Shown here piece after piece: positions 30,933 through 38,755 of a stretch of DNA of 42,257 nucleotides. The notes under the pieces were generated by a model that was given only the letters and a program-made list of their open reading frames with translations, was not told where the DNA came from and ran no database searches. Source of the stretch: an uncultured Oscillospiraceae bacterium (GTDB taxonomy: Bacteria; Bacillota; Clostridia; Oscillospirales; Oscillospiraceae). The number at the start of each line of letters is the position of its first letter. Within the stretch, counting starts at the first letter, position 1. The position numbers and the translations under genes were made by a program. The DNA is taken from assembly GCA_947591105.1 (NCBI GenBank), contig CANQDL010000006.1, positions 1 through 42,257 of the forward strand, read 5' to 3'.

Positions 30933-32807
30933 ATGTTCCACAGAAATAAACGGATCTTGAGCGCACTGTTGGCGCTGGCGGCGCTGGCGGGTCTCGCGCC
31001 GGCAGCGGCGGCCGCCGGAGACGTGACGCTCATGCCCGGCGTGACGCCGGAGATGTCGGACGCCTCGTACTGGGCGGATCGGCAGCCCGGCGCGGACAAG
31101 GTCATCCTGACGCCGGAGGAGATCCGGGCGTTCAACCAGGACTCGGCCGAGCGGGAGGGCACCATGGTCATGGATCTGCGCTCCGCTGCCGAGACATACA
31201 ACGGACTGACCTACAACAAGAACCTGGAGAAGTCCGAGACCTCGGACGGGGAGTATTACTTCGAATGGACTTACACCGGCGAGGGGGAGGAAGCGCCCTG
31301 GGAGTACTTCCAGGCCATGATCGACAACTGCCAGGATCCTGACGCGGAAGAGGATATGCCGGTGCGCTATGGCATCGCCGTAACGCGCACGCTCCTGCGG
31401 GTGTTCCCCAGCCAGAACCCCATCCTGGACGACCCCGATGACCCGGACTTCGACTACCAGTCCCTCAGCTCTATCCGGGTCAACGAGCCCATGCTCATCT
31501 ACAACACATCCGCCGACGGGAAGTTTTACCAGGCCCGTATATCCAGCTGCTCCGGCTGGGTGCCGGCGGAGGACGTGGCCCTGTGCGCCGACAAGGACGA
31601 GTGGCTTGCCGCCTGGGATCTTCCGGAGGAGAAGCTGCTGGTGGTGTACGGGAACAAGGAATATACCGACGCCTCCAACTCCACCCCCGAGACGGCCCGG
31701 CGAATGCTCACCCAGGGAACGGCTCTGGAACTGGTGACGGACATCGAGCCGGATCAGCTCATCGGCAATCGCTCACCCTACCACAATTATGTGGTGTATC
31801 TGCCCGTGCGCCGGGCGGACGGCACATATGAAAAGCAGATGGCCCTGATCCCGGAGACAGCCAAGGTCAGCGTGGGCTATCTGCCCCTGACCATGCGGAA
31901 TATCGCCATGGTGGCGCTGGAGAGCCTAGGGGACGCCTACGGCTGGGGCGGGATGCTGGACGTGGAGGACTGCTCCGGCATGATCCGCACCATCTACCGC
32001 TGCTTTGGCCTGGACATCGGCCGCAACGGCAACTGGCAGTATAACATGAACATCGAAAAGATCGACATGAAGAATATGTCCCTGGAGGAAAAGAAGCTCA
32101 TTCTGGACAAACTGCCCTTGGGCGCGGCGCTGTGCTTCGACGGCCACGAGATGATGTATCTGGGCAAGGTGGACGGCGAGTATTATGTGGTGAGCACCGT
32201 CAGCAGCATCGTCAGTCCCGACACGGGGAATATCCTGCGGACGCGGGACGTGATGATCAACGACCTGCAGGTGAAGCGGGGCAGCGGCAAGACCTGGCTG
32301 GGGGCGCTGAATATGGCGTTCATGCCCTGCTACGCCAAGCTGGAGGGCAAGAGCTACGCCTTCCCGGCCTTGCAGTGGTACCATGACGACGTGGCCTGGT
32401 GCCTGGAGTCGGGCGTGATGCCGGCCCTGGACATCGACGACACCTTCGGCATCGGCGCTCCCGCCAGCCGGGCGGATCTGGACTATGCCCTTCGTGTGCT
32501 GGCCGGCGAGGATGTGCAGGGGGAAGAGGCGGCCGTCGAGCCGGACGGCAGCACCGTGAGCCAAAACGAAGCGCTGACGGCGCTGTGGGAGTTGGCCGTG
32601 GCCCAGGACTGGCCCGAGGCGGCGGACAGCCCGTTCCCCTATAACTGGGCGATGGACGCGGGCGTAGCGACTGGGAACGACTGGGCCCTGCCCATCGGCG
32701 ACCCCGTCACGCGGGAGGGTCTGGCCACCTGGCTTGCCCGGTACGGCCGGCTTTGCCCCGCCGCGCAGGAGGCGGAGGATGCACAGGACGAGTCAGACGC
32801 CGCGTAG
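30933..32807 (+). CDS. secreted SH3/NlpC-P60 protein with C-terminal SLH-like repeats
   Basis: A 624-residue protein; ATG 30933 follows GGAGG. Signal peptide to about residue 28 (LAPAAAAAGD). Residues about 30-330 resemble the N-terminal stabilising and tandem SH3b regions of SH3-type cell-wall hydrolases (RVFPSQNPILDD, EPMLIYNTSADGKFYQARISSCSGWV). The NlpC/P60 core has the nucleophile Cys in DVEDCSGMIRTIYRCFGLDIGRN near 347 and the His in GHEMMYLGKV near 404. After about 470, two SLH-like repeats are seen: WYHDDVAWCLESGVMPALD with ASRADLDYALRVLAG, and NWAMDAGVATGND with VTREGLATWLARYG. It probably cleaves peptidoglycan stem peptides while held on pyruvylated polysaccharide made with CsaB (inference). 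Confidence 0.82.
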   Translation: MFHRNKRILSALLALAALAGLAPAAAAAGDVTLMPGVTPEMSDASYWADRQPGADKVILTPEEIRAFNQDSAEREGTMVMDLRSAAETYNGLTYNKNLEKSETSDGEYYFEWTYTGEGEEAPWEYFQAMIDNCQDPDAEEDMPVRYGIAVTRTLLRVFPSQNPILDDPDDPDFDYQSLSSIRVNEPMLIYNTSADGKFYQARISSCSGWVPAEDVALCADKDEWLAAWDLPEEKLLVVYGNKEYTDASNSTPETARRMLTQGTALELVTDIEPDQLIGNRSPYHNYVVYLPVRRADGTYEKQMALIPETAKVSVGYLPLTMRNIAMVALESLGDAYGWGGMLDVEDCSGMIRTIYRCFGLDIGRNGNWQYNMNIEKIDMKNMSLEEKKLILDKLPLGAALCFDGHEMMYLGKVDGEYYVVSTVSSIVSPDTGNILRTRDVMINDLQVKRGSGKTWLGALNMAFMPCYAKLEGKSYAFPALQWYHDDVAWCLESGVMPALDIDDTFGIGAPASRADLDYALRVLAGEDVQGEEAAVEPDGSTVSQNEALTALWELAVAQDWPEAADSPFPYNWAMDAGVATGNDWALPIGDPVTREGLATWLARYGRLCPAAQEAEDAQDESDAA

Positions 32808-32897
32808 TAAGTTGAAGGACTGTCCCTCCCAGCAACTATGAGCGGTTGCTCTGACGGGGCCCAGGGGAGGGCCCGGCATCAAGCGCAGGAAAAAACC

Positions 32898-32938
32898 ACG
32901 GGGCGGGAGCATCTCAAACGATGCTCCCGCCCTTTTTG
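32898..32938 (+). terminator. terminator, repeated-sequence type, copy 3
   Basis: A perfect 13-bp stem GGGCGGGAGCATC/GATGCTCCCGCCC around TCAAAC, followed by TTTTTGG; ends the NlpC/P60 gene. Confidence 0.88.
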
Positions 32939-33146
32939 GCTCCCCGACAAAGGGGAAGTTGTCGAAGTCACCGCCAGCCCCACAGCCTCCCCTGTGCAAG
33001 GGGAGGGTGCCGAGCGTAGCGAGGAGGAGGGGTTGTTACGGAGCAGTAGAATCAACATGACAATCCCTCAGTCAGCGCTTCGCGCTGCCAGCTCCCTTTA
33101 CACAAGGGAGCCATAAGTTGTGCGCCATAGGCGCGACAAAGGGGAA
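32939..33146. repeat. long repeat with palindromic core, copy 2
   Basis: Contains CTCCCCGACAAA, GGGAAGTTGTCGAAGTCACC, a palindromic core (about 32985-33112) with arms CCTCCCCTGTGCAAGGGGAGG and GCTCCCTTTACACAAGGGAGC, and the tail ATAAGTTGTGCGCCATAGGC. Nearly the same order recurs at 33826-34012, as direct repeats flanking the AT-rich gene. Confidence 0.8.
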
Positions 33147-33160
33147 TTTTTGAAGATACG

Positions 33161-33781
33161 CTACCATGGAAAAATTAAATAGAACACTAAACTGCTTAAT
33201 GCAATTCCAATAATATACAGTTTTCTATGTTTTACTTTTTTGAAAAATAATACACTAAACACAACAGCCCCTATAATATCCATTAACAGCTGAAATAGGA
33301 ATGTATGATGTTCCAAAAAATAAAATGAAATTGCTATTGTTTCTGCTACTAATGCACCTACTGGTAAAGAATACAACAATGAACTTAAAACATTGTCTTT
33401 ATTCCAATAATATAAAACAAAAGCTGCTATTGCACACAGAATAGAAAGCAAAGTAAATAGTATAAACAAAGATTTACGGAATCCACCTGAAAATAATGGG
33501 ATAAACATTCCTAATATTGCCTGTAATCCGTAGAAACTCAATGTCATTCCAAACATATATAAGAATGAACTAATACCTGCACATTTATTTGAAGTGCTTA
33601 ATAAAACAATTATTGTATTTGTAATAATCCAAAATCCCAATAATGTTTGAATTGACGAAAATCCCCACAAAGAGTCTAAAGAGCAATAATCTAACAATCT
33701 ACATATACATCCTATAAATATACCAACTAAAAACACTATACTATAAGACTTTAATGTATGGCTTAATTTTATATTTTTCAT
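33161..33781 (-). CDS. AT-rich integral membrane protein, unknown function
   Basis: A 206-residue protein from ATG 33781. Six hydrophobic helices are seen; between helices 1 and 2 the sequence CRLLDYCSLDSLWGFSSIQTLLGFW is striking and looks conserved. The end is basic (KKVKHRKLY) before a last helix. Base composition is strongly AT-rich, unlike every neighbour. The gene sits exactly between two long direct repeats, so it was probably acquired as a unit. I know of no assigned function; hydrophobic small-membrane families of this kind occur singly in Clostridia. Confidence 0.65.
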   Translation of the reverse strand: MKNIKLSHTLKSYSIVFLVGIFIGCICRLLDYCSLDSLWGFSSIQTLLGFWIITNTIIVLLSTSNKCAGISSFLYMFGMTLSFYGLQAILGMFIPLFSGGFRKSLFILFTLLSILCAIAAFVLYYWNKDNVLSSLLYSLPVGALVAETIAISFYFLEHHTFLFQLLMDIIGAVVFSVLFFKKVKHRKLYIIGIALSSLVFYLIFPW

Positions 33782-33825
33782 TTCAACACCCCTCTCTACA
33801 AATCCCGATTTGCCGCCCTGGTCAT

Positions 33826-34012
33826 CTCCCCGACAAACGGGAAGTTGTCGAAGTCACCGCCAGCCTAAAGCCTCCCCTGTGCAAGGGAGGTGGCCGCCAA
33901 AGGCGGCCGAAGGGGTTGTTACAATCCCTCAGTCAGCGCTTCGCGCTACCAGCTCCCTTTACACAAGGGAGCCATAAGTTGTGCGCCATAGGCGCGACAA
34001 ACGGGAAGTTGT
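33826..34012. repeat. long repeat with palindromic core, copy 3
   Basis: Same order as copy 2. In addition the 18-bp sequence CGACAAACGGGAAGTTGT occurs twice without change, at 33831-33848 and 33995-34012, bracketing the palindromic core (about 33870-33973). Confidence 0.85.
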
Positions 34013-34043
34013 GAGGGCAAACACAAGGCTCTTCCATTCTCGC

Positions 34044-34794
34044 CTATACTCTGGCTCCAACCTCTACTGCAATGCGCAAGATACGTTCCCGCATGTCCTC
34101 CGGCATGTGGCCGAGGATGCGGTGATCCCAAGCTACTCCGTCCAGACAGTCGGCGGCATAGAGCAAGTAGTGGACATCGACCCCGCGAAAATCGCCGCAG
34201 GCAGTCAGGGAGGCACATTCCATTTCCACGGCGGCGCAACCCTCGGCTTTCCGGCGCGCCATGGCTCCTCTCGTCTCCCGGTATACGGCATCCGTGGTCC
34301 AGACCTTCGCCTTGCGGAAGGGCACCTTCAACTCGTCAAGGATTGTAATCAGACGCGCCGCTGTTTTGACCTCTATGTAATCGGAGGGCGGGGCGTAGTG
34401 GTAGCTTGTGCCCTCGTCCCGGTATGCAGCGGTCGGGACGATGAGATGCCCGCTTGTCAGTTTCTTATCCAGCGACCCCGCTGAGCCGAAAAAGAGGAGC
34501 TTCCTCGCCCCCCATGGCGATCACCTCCTCCAGGACGATGGCGGCGGCGGATCCGCCGATGGGCGATTGGTAATAGGCCATTGCCTGTCCCCGGACTTCA
34601 AATTTCCATATCGGAATGGGACGCCCGCTTTGGCTGGCCGCGATCTGTTCCACCGGGAAGAGCGAGGTGAGCAAATTCGTGGTTTTCGCGGAAAAGGCAG
34701 ATAAGACCGTTTCCGGGAACCCTGGCACTGCGTTCGCTATATCCCGCGCCGTGAGGATCTCCTCTCCGCTACGTTCAAAGGAATCAATAATCAT
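34044..34794 (-). pseudogene. nucleoside phosphorylase (PNP/UDP family), frameshifted in a G6 tract
   Basis: Read from ATG 34794, the first frame gives FERSGEEILTARDIANAVPGFPETVLSAFS... to EEVIAMGGEEAP and then a stop. Removing one G from the six-G run (34508-34513 on the plus strand, as C6) joins it to the second frame: IAMGARKLLFFGSAGSLDKK, which is the family's phosphate-binding GxAG region. This second frame continues through GHLIVPTAAYRDEGTSYHY and AVEMECASL, ending at 34044. The repaired product would be 249 residues, the normal size for uridine/purine nucleoside phosphorylases, which cleave nucleosides with phosphate. All else is intact, so this is either a recent mutation, a phase-variable tract or a base-calling error. 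Confidence 0.85.
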
Positions 34795-34930
34795 TTTGAG
34801 ACCCCCTTAAATTATCATGTCAAGGTCATAGATTTCGTTTCTTGACCGCTTGTCTCCCATCATCATTGTTCATGTAACAGTGTGGCCCTATAAAGCCCAA
34901 TCTGCCGCTTTATCCGTTTCTTTGGCTCTC

Positions 34931-34960
34931 ATTATACCCCGATCTCCCGTAAAAGCACAA
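34931..34960 (-). promoter_or_regulatory. promoter of the nucleoside phosphorylase gene
   Basis: On the minus strand TTGTGC (34960-34955), 18-bp spacer, TATAAT (34936-34931); leader of about 135 nt. The CATTATACCCCG sequence context also occurs at the promoter at 30671. Confidence 0.6.
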
Positions 34961-34986
34961 GGGCGGGGCCGTGCCCGCTGGGCGGA

Positions 34987-35023
34987 CAAAAGACCGGCCC
35001 GGGAGCAGCGCCCCCGGGCCGGT
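34987..35023 (-). terminator. terminator of tRNA-Pro
   Basis: On the minus strand ACCGGCCCGGG/CCCGGGCCGGT (35023-34993) is followed by CTTTTGTCC. Its first stem base is the final A of the encoded CCA. Confidence 0.85.
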
Positions 35024-35098
35024 GGTCCGAGTGACTGGACTTGAACCAGCGGCCTGGTGGTCCCAAACCACCCGCGCTACCAACTGCGCTACACCCGG
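35023..35098 (-). tRNA. tRNA-Pro(TGG), CCA encoded
   Basis: Minus-strand 76-nt sequence begins CCGGGTGTAGCGCAG and ends CACTCGGACCA. Acceptor arms CCGGGTG/CACTCGG pair (one G-U). The anticodon loop TTTGGGA gives TGG. The D-arm and GGTTCAAGTCC T-arm are normal. Confidence 0.96.
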
Positions 35099-35103
35099 AT
35101 AAA

Positions 35104-35161
35104 GGGCCGCCGCATGCCGCGGCGGCCCCTATACTATATCCTCTTGTCACCCTTCTGTCAA
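35104..35161 (-). promoter_or_regulatory. tRNA-Pro promoter with strong leader hairpin
   Basis: On the minus strand TTGACA (35161-35156), 17-bp spacer, TATAGT (35138-35133). Between promoter and tRNA is a 10-bp perfect hairpin GGGCCGCCGC/GCGGCGGCCC (35104-35128). Confidence 0.8.
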
Positions 35162-35174
35162 GAAAAAGCCGGTT

Positions 35175-36062
35175 TTAGTTCTCCCGCTTCTTTCCCCAGA
35201 AAAACAGCGCCACGGTGCCGGGGCCGGTGTGGCTGCCGATAACGGTTCCGATGGGGTTGATGAGCACTTTCCCGTTCAGGTTGGGGAAATGGGCCTCCAC
35301 CAGCGCCGCCACCGCCTGGGCGTCCTCCAGGCAGGCGGAGTTGGACATGAAGCACTTGCCGTCGTAGGCCGTGCCCCCGTCGGCATACGCCGCCATCTTG
35401 TCGGCGATGGCCTGGATGACCTTCTTCTTGGTGCGGATCTTCTCCCGGGGGATGAGCCGTCCCTGGTAGTCCACATTCATCAGCGGGCAGATGTTCAGCA
35501 TCCCGCCGAACACCCCCGCCGCCTTGGAAATACGCCCGCCCCGGACGAAGAACGTCAGATCCGTGGAGAAAAACCAGTGGTGCAGCCGCAGCTTGTTTTC
35601 CTCCGCCCAGTCCCGGAGGCTGTCGATGTCCATCCCCTCGTCCCGCCTGTCGGCCAGCGCGTCCATCAAAAGGCCGTAGCCGGAGGAGGCCGCCAGAGAA
35701 TCGACGATGTATATCTTCCGCTCCGGGAACCGCTCCCGGGCAATGGCCGCCGCGTTCTGGGCGGAGTTGAACGTGCCGGAAATGCCGGAGGACAGGGTCA
35801 GGTGCAGGATGTCCTTGCCCTGCTCCAGGAAGGGGGTGAAGTAGTCCAGGTATTCGGATATGTTCACCTGGGCGGTCTTGGTCATGGCGCCGTTGGCCAT
35901 GGCCTGATAGAACTTGTCAAGGGGCATGGACTGGCCCAGATCGTCCAGATACTCCTTGCCGTCCAGGAAGTAGTGAAAGTAGGTGCAGTGGATGTCCCGG
36001 CTCTGCAGGTGCTCCCGGGACAGGTCAACGGTGGAACAGCAGCTCAGGATATAATCGCTCAT
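35175..36062 (-). CDS. DegV family fatty-acid-binding protein (second copy)
   Basis: A 295-residue protein; ATG 36062 follows AAGGAGG. DegV features: start YILSCCSTVDLS, TAQVNISEYLDYF, LHLTLSSGISGTFNSAQ near 88-104, FFVRGGRISKAAGVFGGMLNICPLM near 172-196 and C-terminal GSHTGPGTVALFFWG. It differs widely from the copy at 21023-21880 in the ligand-contact regions, so probably binds another fatty acid for FakA. Transcribed alone; tRNA-Pro lies 76 bp downstream with its own promoter. Confidence 0.93.
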   Translation of the reverse strand: MSDYILSCCSTVDLSREHLQSRDIHCTYFHYFLDGKEYLDDLGQSMPLDKFYQAMANGAMTKTAQVNISEYLDYFTPFLEQGKDILHLTLSSGISGTFNSAQNAAAIARERFPERKIYIVDSLAASSGYGLLMDALADRRDEGMDIDSLRDWAEENKLRLHHWFFSTDLTFFVRGGRISKAAGVFGGMLNICPLMNVDYQGRLIPREKIRTKKKVIQAIADKMAAYADGGTAYDGKCFMSNSACLEDAQAVAALVEAHFPNLNGKVLINPIGTVIGSHTGPGTVALFFWGKKREN

Positions 36063-36168
36063 GAGATCCTCCTTGGTCAGGGCGCGAGCCCCGTATCTTT
36101 GTGCCCATTTTATCAGCAGGCGCCCGGCAGAGCAACCTACCCTGGGGAGTGTGGCGCTCTCAAATCGC

Positions 36169-36202
36169 GGCCGGGACGTAGAAATCACTCTACGTCCCGG
36201 CC
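36169..36202. other. perfect 13-bp-stem hairpin without T-run
   Basis: GGCCGGGACGTAG (36169-36181) and CTACGTCCCGGCC (36190-36202) around AAATCACT. It lies between the XRE gene end and the second degV start, both on the minus strand. No U-tract follows on either side, so it may be an mRNA-processing or attenuation structure rather than an ordinary terminator. Confidence 0.6.
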
Positions 36203-36237
36203 ATCGCTATTCTACAAATAGGAGAATCCCGCTGTTT

Positions 36238-36846
36238 TCAGCTCCTGCGGCGGCGGATGTGGAAGCTCAGGAACACCAAAAGCTCCGCCGGCACCAGGAT
36301 CAGGAAGAGCTGCCAGGGCTGCAGCTTATAGTGGAGCATAAAAAGATACACCAGCGTGATGACCGCCGCCACCAGCCCCATTACGATGAGCATGTTGTAC
36401 TTGCCCTTGTTCCAGACGGAGTTGAGTACCAGCAGGGTGACCAGCGACACCGGCACGGCGCAGGCAAATATCAGCCACTGCAGCTGGTCAAGGGCCAGCC
36501 AGAAGGCCACGAACATGATCAGCGCCATCGTCCATATGCCCACGATGGCCACCAGCGTCACCACGCCGCTGCTGAAGGTGGGGGCGTTGGCCTTTTCCTC
36601 CGCCCGGGCACGCTCCGCCGGATCTTGCCAGGCGCTGTCGTCCCGCAGCAGATCATCGACGGTCAGGCCGTAGATCTGCGCCAGGCGCATGAGCACATAG
36701 GCGTCGGGGATGGATTCGCCCCGCTCCCATTTGGAGACGGTCTTGTCGGAATAGTTGAGCTTTTCGCCCAGCTCCGCCTGGGTCATGCCCGCCTTCTGGC
36801 GCAGCTTGATCAGGTTGCTGGCCACCACCAGCTTCAGCTCCTCCAT
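36238..36846 (-). CDS. XRE-family regulator with membrane domain
   Basis: A 202-residue protein; ATG 36846 follows AAAGGGGG. Residues 1-70 are an HTH_3 domain: VVASNLIKLRQKAGMTQAELGEKLNYSDKTVSKWERGESIPD, then LAQIYGLTVDDLLR. After a polar linker, four hydrophobic helices (about 92-115, 120-142, 150-170, 175-195) follow, ending HIRRRRS. Such XRE-membrane hybrids are common in Clostridia and are thought to sense membrane or envelope state. Target genes unknown; no obvious partner anti-sigma or transporter in the same unit. Confidence 0.87.
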   Translation of the reverse strand: MEELKLVVASNLIKLRQKAGMTQAELGEKLNYSDKTVSKWERGESIPDAYVLMRLAQIYGLTVDDLLRDDSAWQDPAERARAEEKANAPTFSSGVVTLVAIVGIWTMALIMFVAFWLALDQLQWLIFACAVPVSLVTLLVLNSVWNKGKYNMLIVMGLVAAVITLVYLFMLHYKLQPWQLFLILVPAELLVFLSFHIRRRRS

Positions 36847-36942
36847 CGATCCGCCCCCTTTCCACGCCTTGGTGGGTTTATTTTACCATACCCCCGTCGG
36901 TTTCGCAAGCGGCGAAACCGGGAGAATGCCCCCGCCCCGGCA

Positions 36943-36977
36943 AAAACGACGCCTCCCCCGAGCCGGGGGAGGCGTTA
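36943..36977 (-). terminator. terminator of the MFS transporter operon
   Basis: On the minus strand ACGCCTCCCC/GGGGAGGCGT stem with a short loop, followed by CGTTTTTGCC. Confidence 0.85.
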
Positions 36978-37009
36978 CGGATGGTATGGCGCGCCGGTAT
37001 GGGGCGGCG

Positions 37010-37468
37010 CTACCGTTTTTTGCCGAAGAAAACGAAGAGATAGGGGGAAAGACACCCGACAACGGCGCTGAAGATAAAGCTGTTTGTAAGGCGCATCAGG
37101 AGCATGGGGATAAAGCTGCACCAGTCGCTGGTCATGCCCAGATAGGAGATGGCCGCCGCCAGGGAACCGGTGACGTCAAACAGCAGTTCGATCAGCAGAA
37201 GCACCAGATGAAAGACCGCCCAGATGGTGGCGGAAACGAGGATCTCTTTTTTCGTCAGCTTCTTGAAAAACAGAAGGCCGCCGATGATCAGCGACGCGGC
37301 CAGGATGAAGCCGTAGATGAGCAGCGAGCGGTTCGCGTCGCTGGTGACGGTGCCGTCCGGCAGGGTGACGATGGCGAACCGGCCGATGCCGTAAACGATC
37401 AGATAAAAGGAGACCAGGCTCGCGGCGATGCAAAAAAGGGGCACGGTGAACAGGGTGTTTTTTCGCAC
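37010..37468 (-). CDS. four-helix membrane protein, unknown function
   Basis: A 152-residue protein starting at GTG 37468; GGAGG lies inside the end of the upstream MFS gene, 7 bases away. Four hydrophobic helices (about 6-28, 45-66, 78-100, 125-148), a basic KKLTKKE loop and a basic tail GKKR. No family recognised. Only 3 bp separate it from the MFS gene, so the two are probably translationally linked and it may assist that transporter. Confidence 0.75.
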   Translation of the reverse strand: MRKNTLFTVPLFCIAASLVSFYLIVYGIGRFAIVTLPDGTVTSDANRSLLIYGFILAASLIIGGLLFFKKLTKKEILVSATIWAVFHLVLLLIELLFDVTGSLAAAISYLGMTSDWCSFIPMLLMRLTNSFIFSAVVGCLSPYLFVFFGKKR

Positions 37469-37471
37469 GGG

Positions 37472-38731
37472 TCAGCCTCCTTTTTTCGTCAGCGTCCGGC
37501 CCAGAAGCGGCAGGAAGATGAGCCCTGCGGCGGCGACAGCCATCAGCACGATGTAGAGCCTTGCCCGCGCCCCGCCGCCCAGCAGCTCCGCCCCGGGGCC
37601 CGCCAGCGCGGCTAGCAGCAACAGCGCGGGAAAGAGGACGCGGCAGACGGCCAGCAGCTGCTGCCGGCCAAAGGCGCGCGCGATGAGCGCGGGGACTACC
37701 GTGGAGATGCCGCCCAGCAGACAGGCCATTGCCAGACACAGGGGCACGCCTACCACCGCGTCCACCTCCTTGGGGAAGGCCCACAGCAGATACGCGCACC
37801 CCACCTCCGCCAGCAGCAGCGGCAGCGAGGCCCATACCTCGCCAAGCTTATCACACAGCCAGCCGAAGATGTAGCTGGCGGGCATGGCGAAAATGGCTCC
37901 CAGGGCCAGCCAGGGCGCCGCCCGGTTGAGAAGGGTGGGCCCGCCGCCGCCCTTGGCCAGCAGCCGGGCCTCCACGGTGCCCAGGCAGCCCGCGCCGGCG
38001 GCGGTCAACGCCCCCGTCACGGCCAGCGCCAGCCAAAAGCGCCAGCTGCGCAAAAGCTTCCCCACGGACAGGGGCGGCTCCGGCTCCTGGGACTCAAAGG
38101 TGGGCGCGTAGCCCTCCCCGTCCGGGTAGAGCCCCGCGTCCTCCGGCCTGTCCCGCAGCAGAAAGCGCACCGCCAGCGCCAGCAGCGCCAGCGCGGCCGC
38201 CGCGGCGAGATAGAGGGGACGCCAGTCGCCGCCCAGGGTGGTCTGGACAAAGTTTGCCACGGCCGGCGCGCCGATGGCGGAAAAGAGGGGCCCGCCCATG
38301 GTCACCAGACCCAGCACCCGGCCCCGGCAGCGGATGAACCAGTGCACGCACAGAGCAGCGATGCCTATTTGCAGCATGGCGCACACGCACCGCACCAGGA
38401 CGAGGGAGACGAACAGGAGCCAATACCGACCCCCGGCGTTCATAAGCCCCACGCAGCCGGCCGCCGCGGCAGCGCCCAGGAGAATGAGGCCCTGGCGGAT
38501 GCCGTGCCTCAAAAACACCGTCCCACACAGAAACGCCCCCGGCACGGCCAGAAAGGCGCCCACCGTCAGCGGCAGCTGCACGTTCTCCGGCCGCCAGTCC
38601 GGCCCGCCGGACAGCTGGCCGCGGAAAAGCTCGATCTGGCCGCCCTCCAGTCCGGCGCACAGGAACGTGTACACCAGCCCGGTCAGGCACAGTATGACGG
38701 CGTAAAAGCCGAATTTTTTGTTTTGGAACAT
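37472..38731 (-). CDS. MFS transporter
   Basis: A 419-residue protein; ATG 38731 follows AGAGAGG. Twelve hydrophobic helices in two halves joined by a hydrophilic loop near residues 200-225 (RDRPEDAGLYPDGEGYAP...), where the RPEDxGLxPDG motif is typical of the oxalate-formate-antiporter-like MFS group. The helix 4-5 region WFIRCRGRVLGLVTMGGPL matches the group's start of TM4-5. Substrate unknown; small organic anions are likely for the group. First gene of a two-gene unit with the small membrane protein. Confidence 0.9.
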   Translation of the reverse strand: MFQNKKFGFYAVILCLTGLVYTFLCAGLEGGQIELFRGQLSGGPDWRPENVQLPLTVGAFLAVPGAFLCGTVFLRHGIRQGLILLGAAAAAGCVGLMNAGGRYWLLFVSLVLVRCVCAMLQIGIAALCVHWFIRCRGRVLGLVTMGGPLFSAIGAPAVANFVQTTLGGDWRPLYLAAAAALALLALAVRFLLRDRPEDAGLYPDGEGYAPTFESQEPEPPLSVGKLLRSWRFWLALAVTGALTAAGAGCLGTVEARLLAKGGGGPTLLNRAAPWLALGAIFAMPASYIFGWLCDKLGEVWASLPLLLAEVGCAYLLWAFPKEVDAVVGVPLCLAMACLLGGISTVVPALIARAFGRQQLLAVCRVLFPALLLLAALAGPGAELLGGGARARLYIVLMAVAAAGLIFLPLLGRTLTKKGG

Positions 38732-38755
38732 GGCGCCGGCCTCTCTGTGGGGTTG

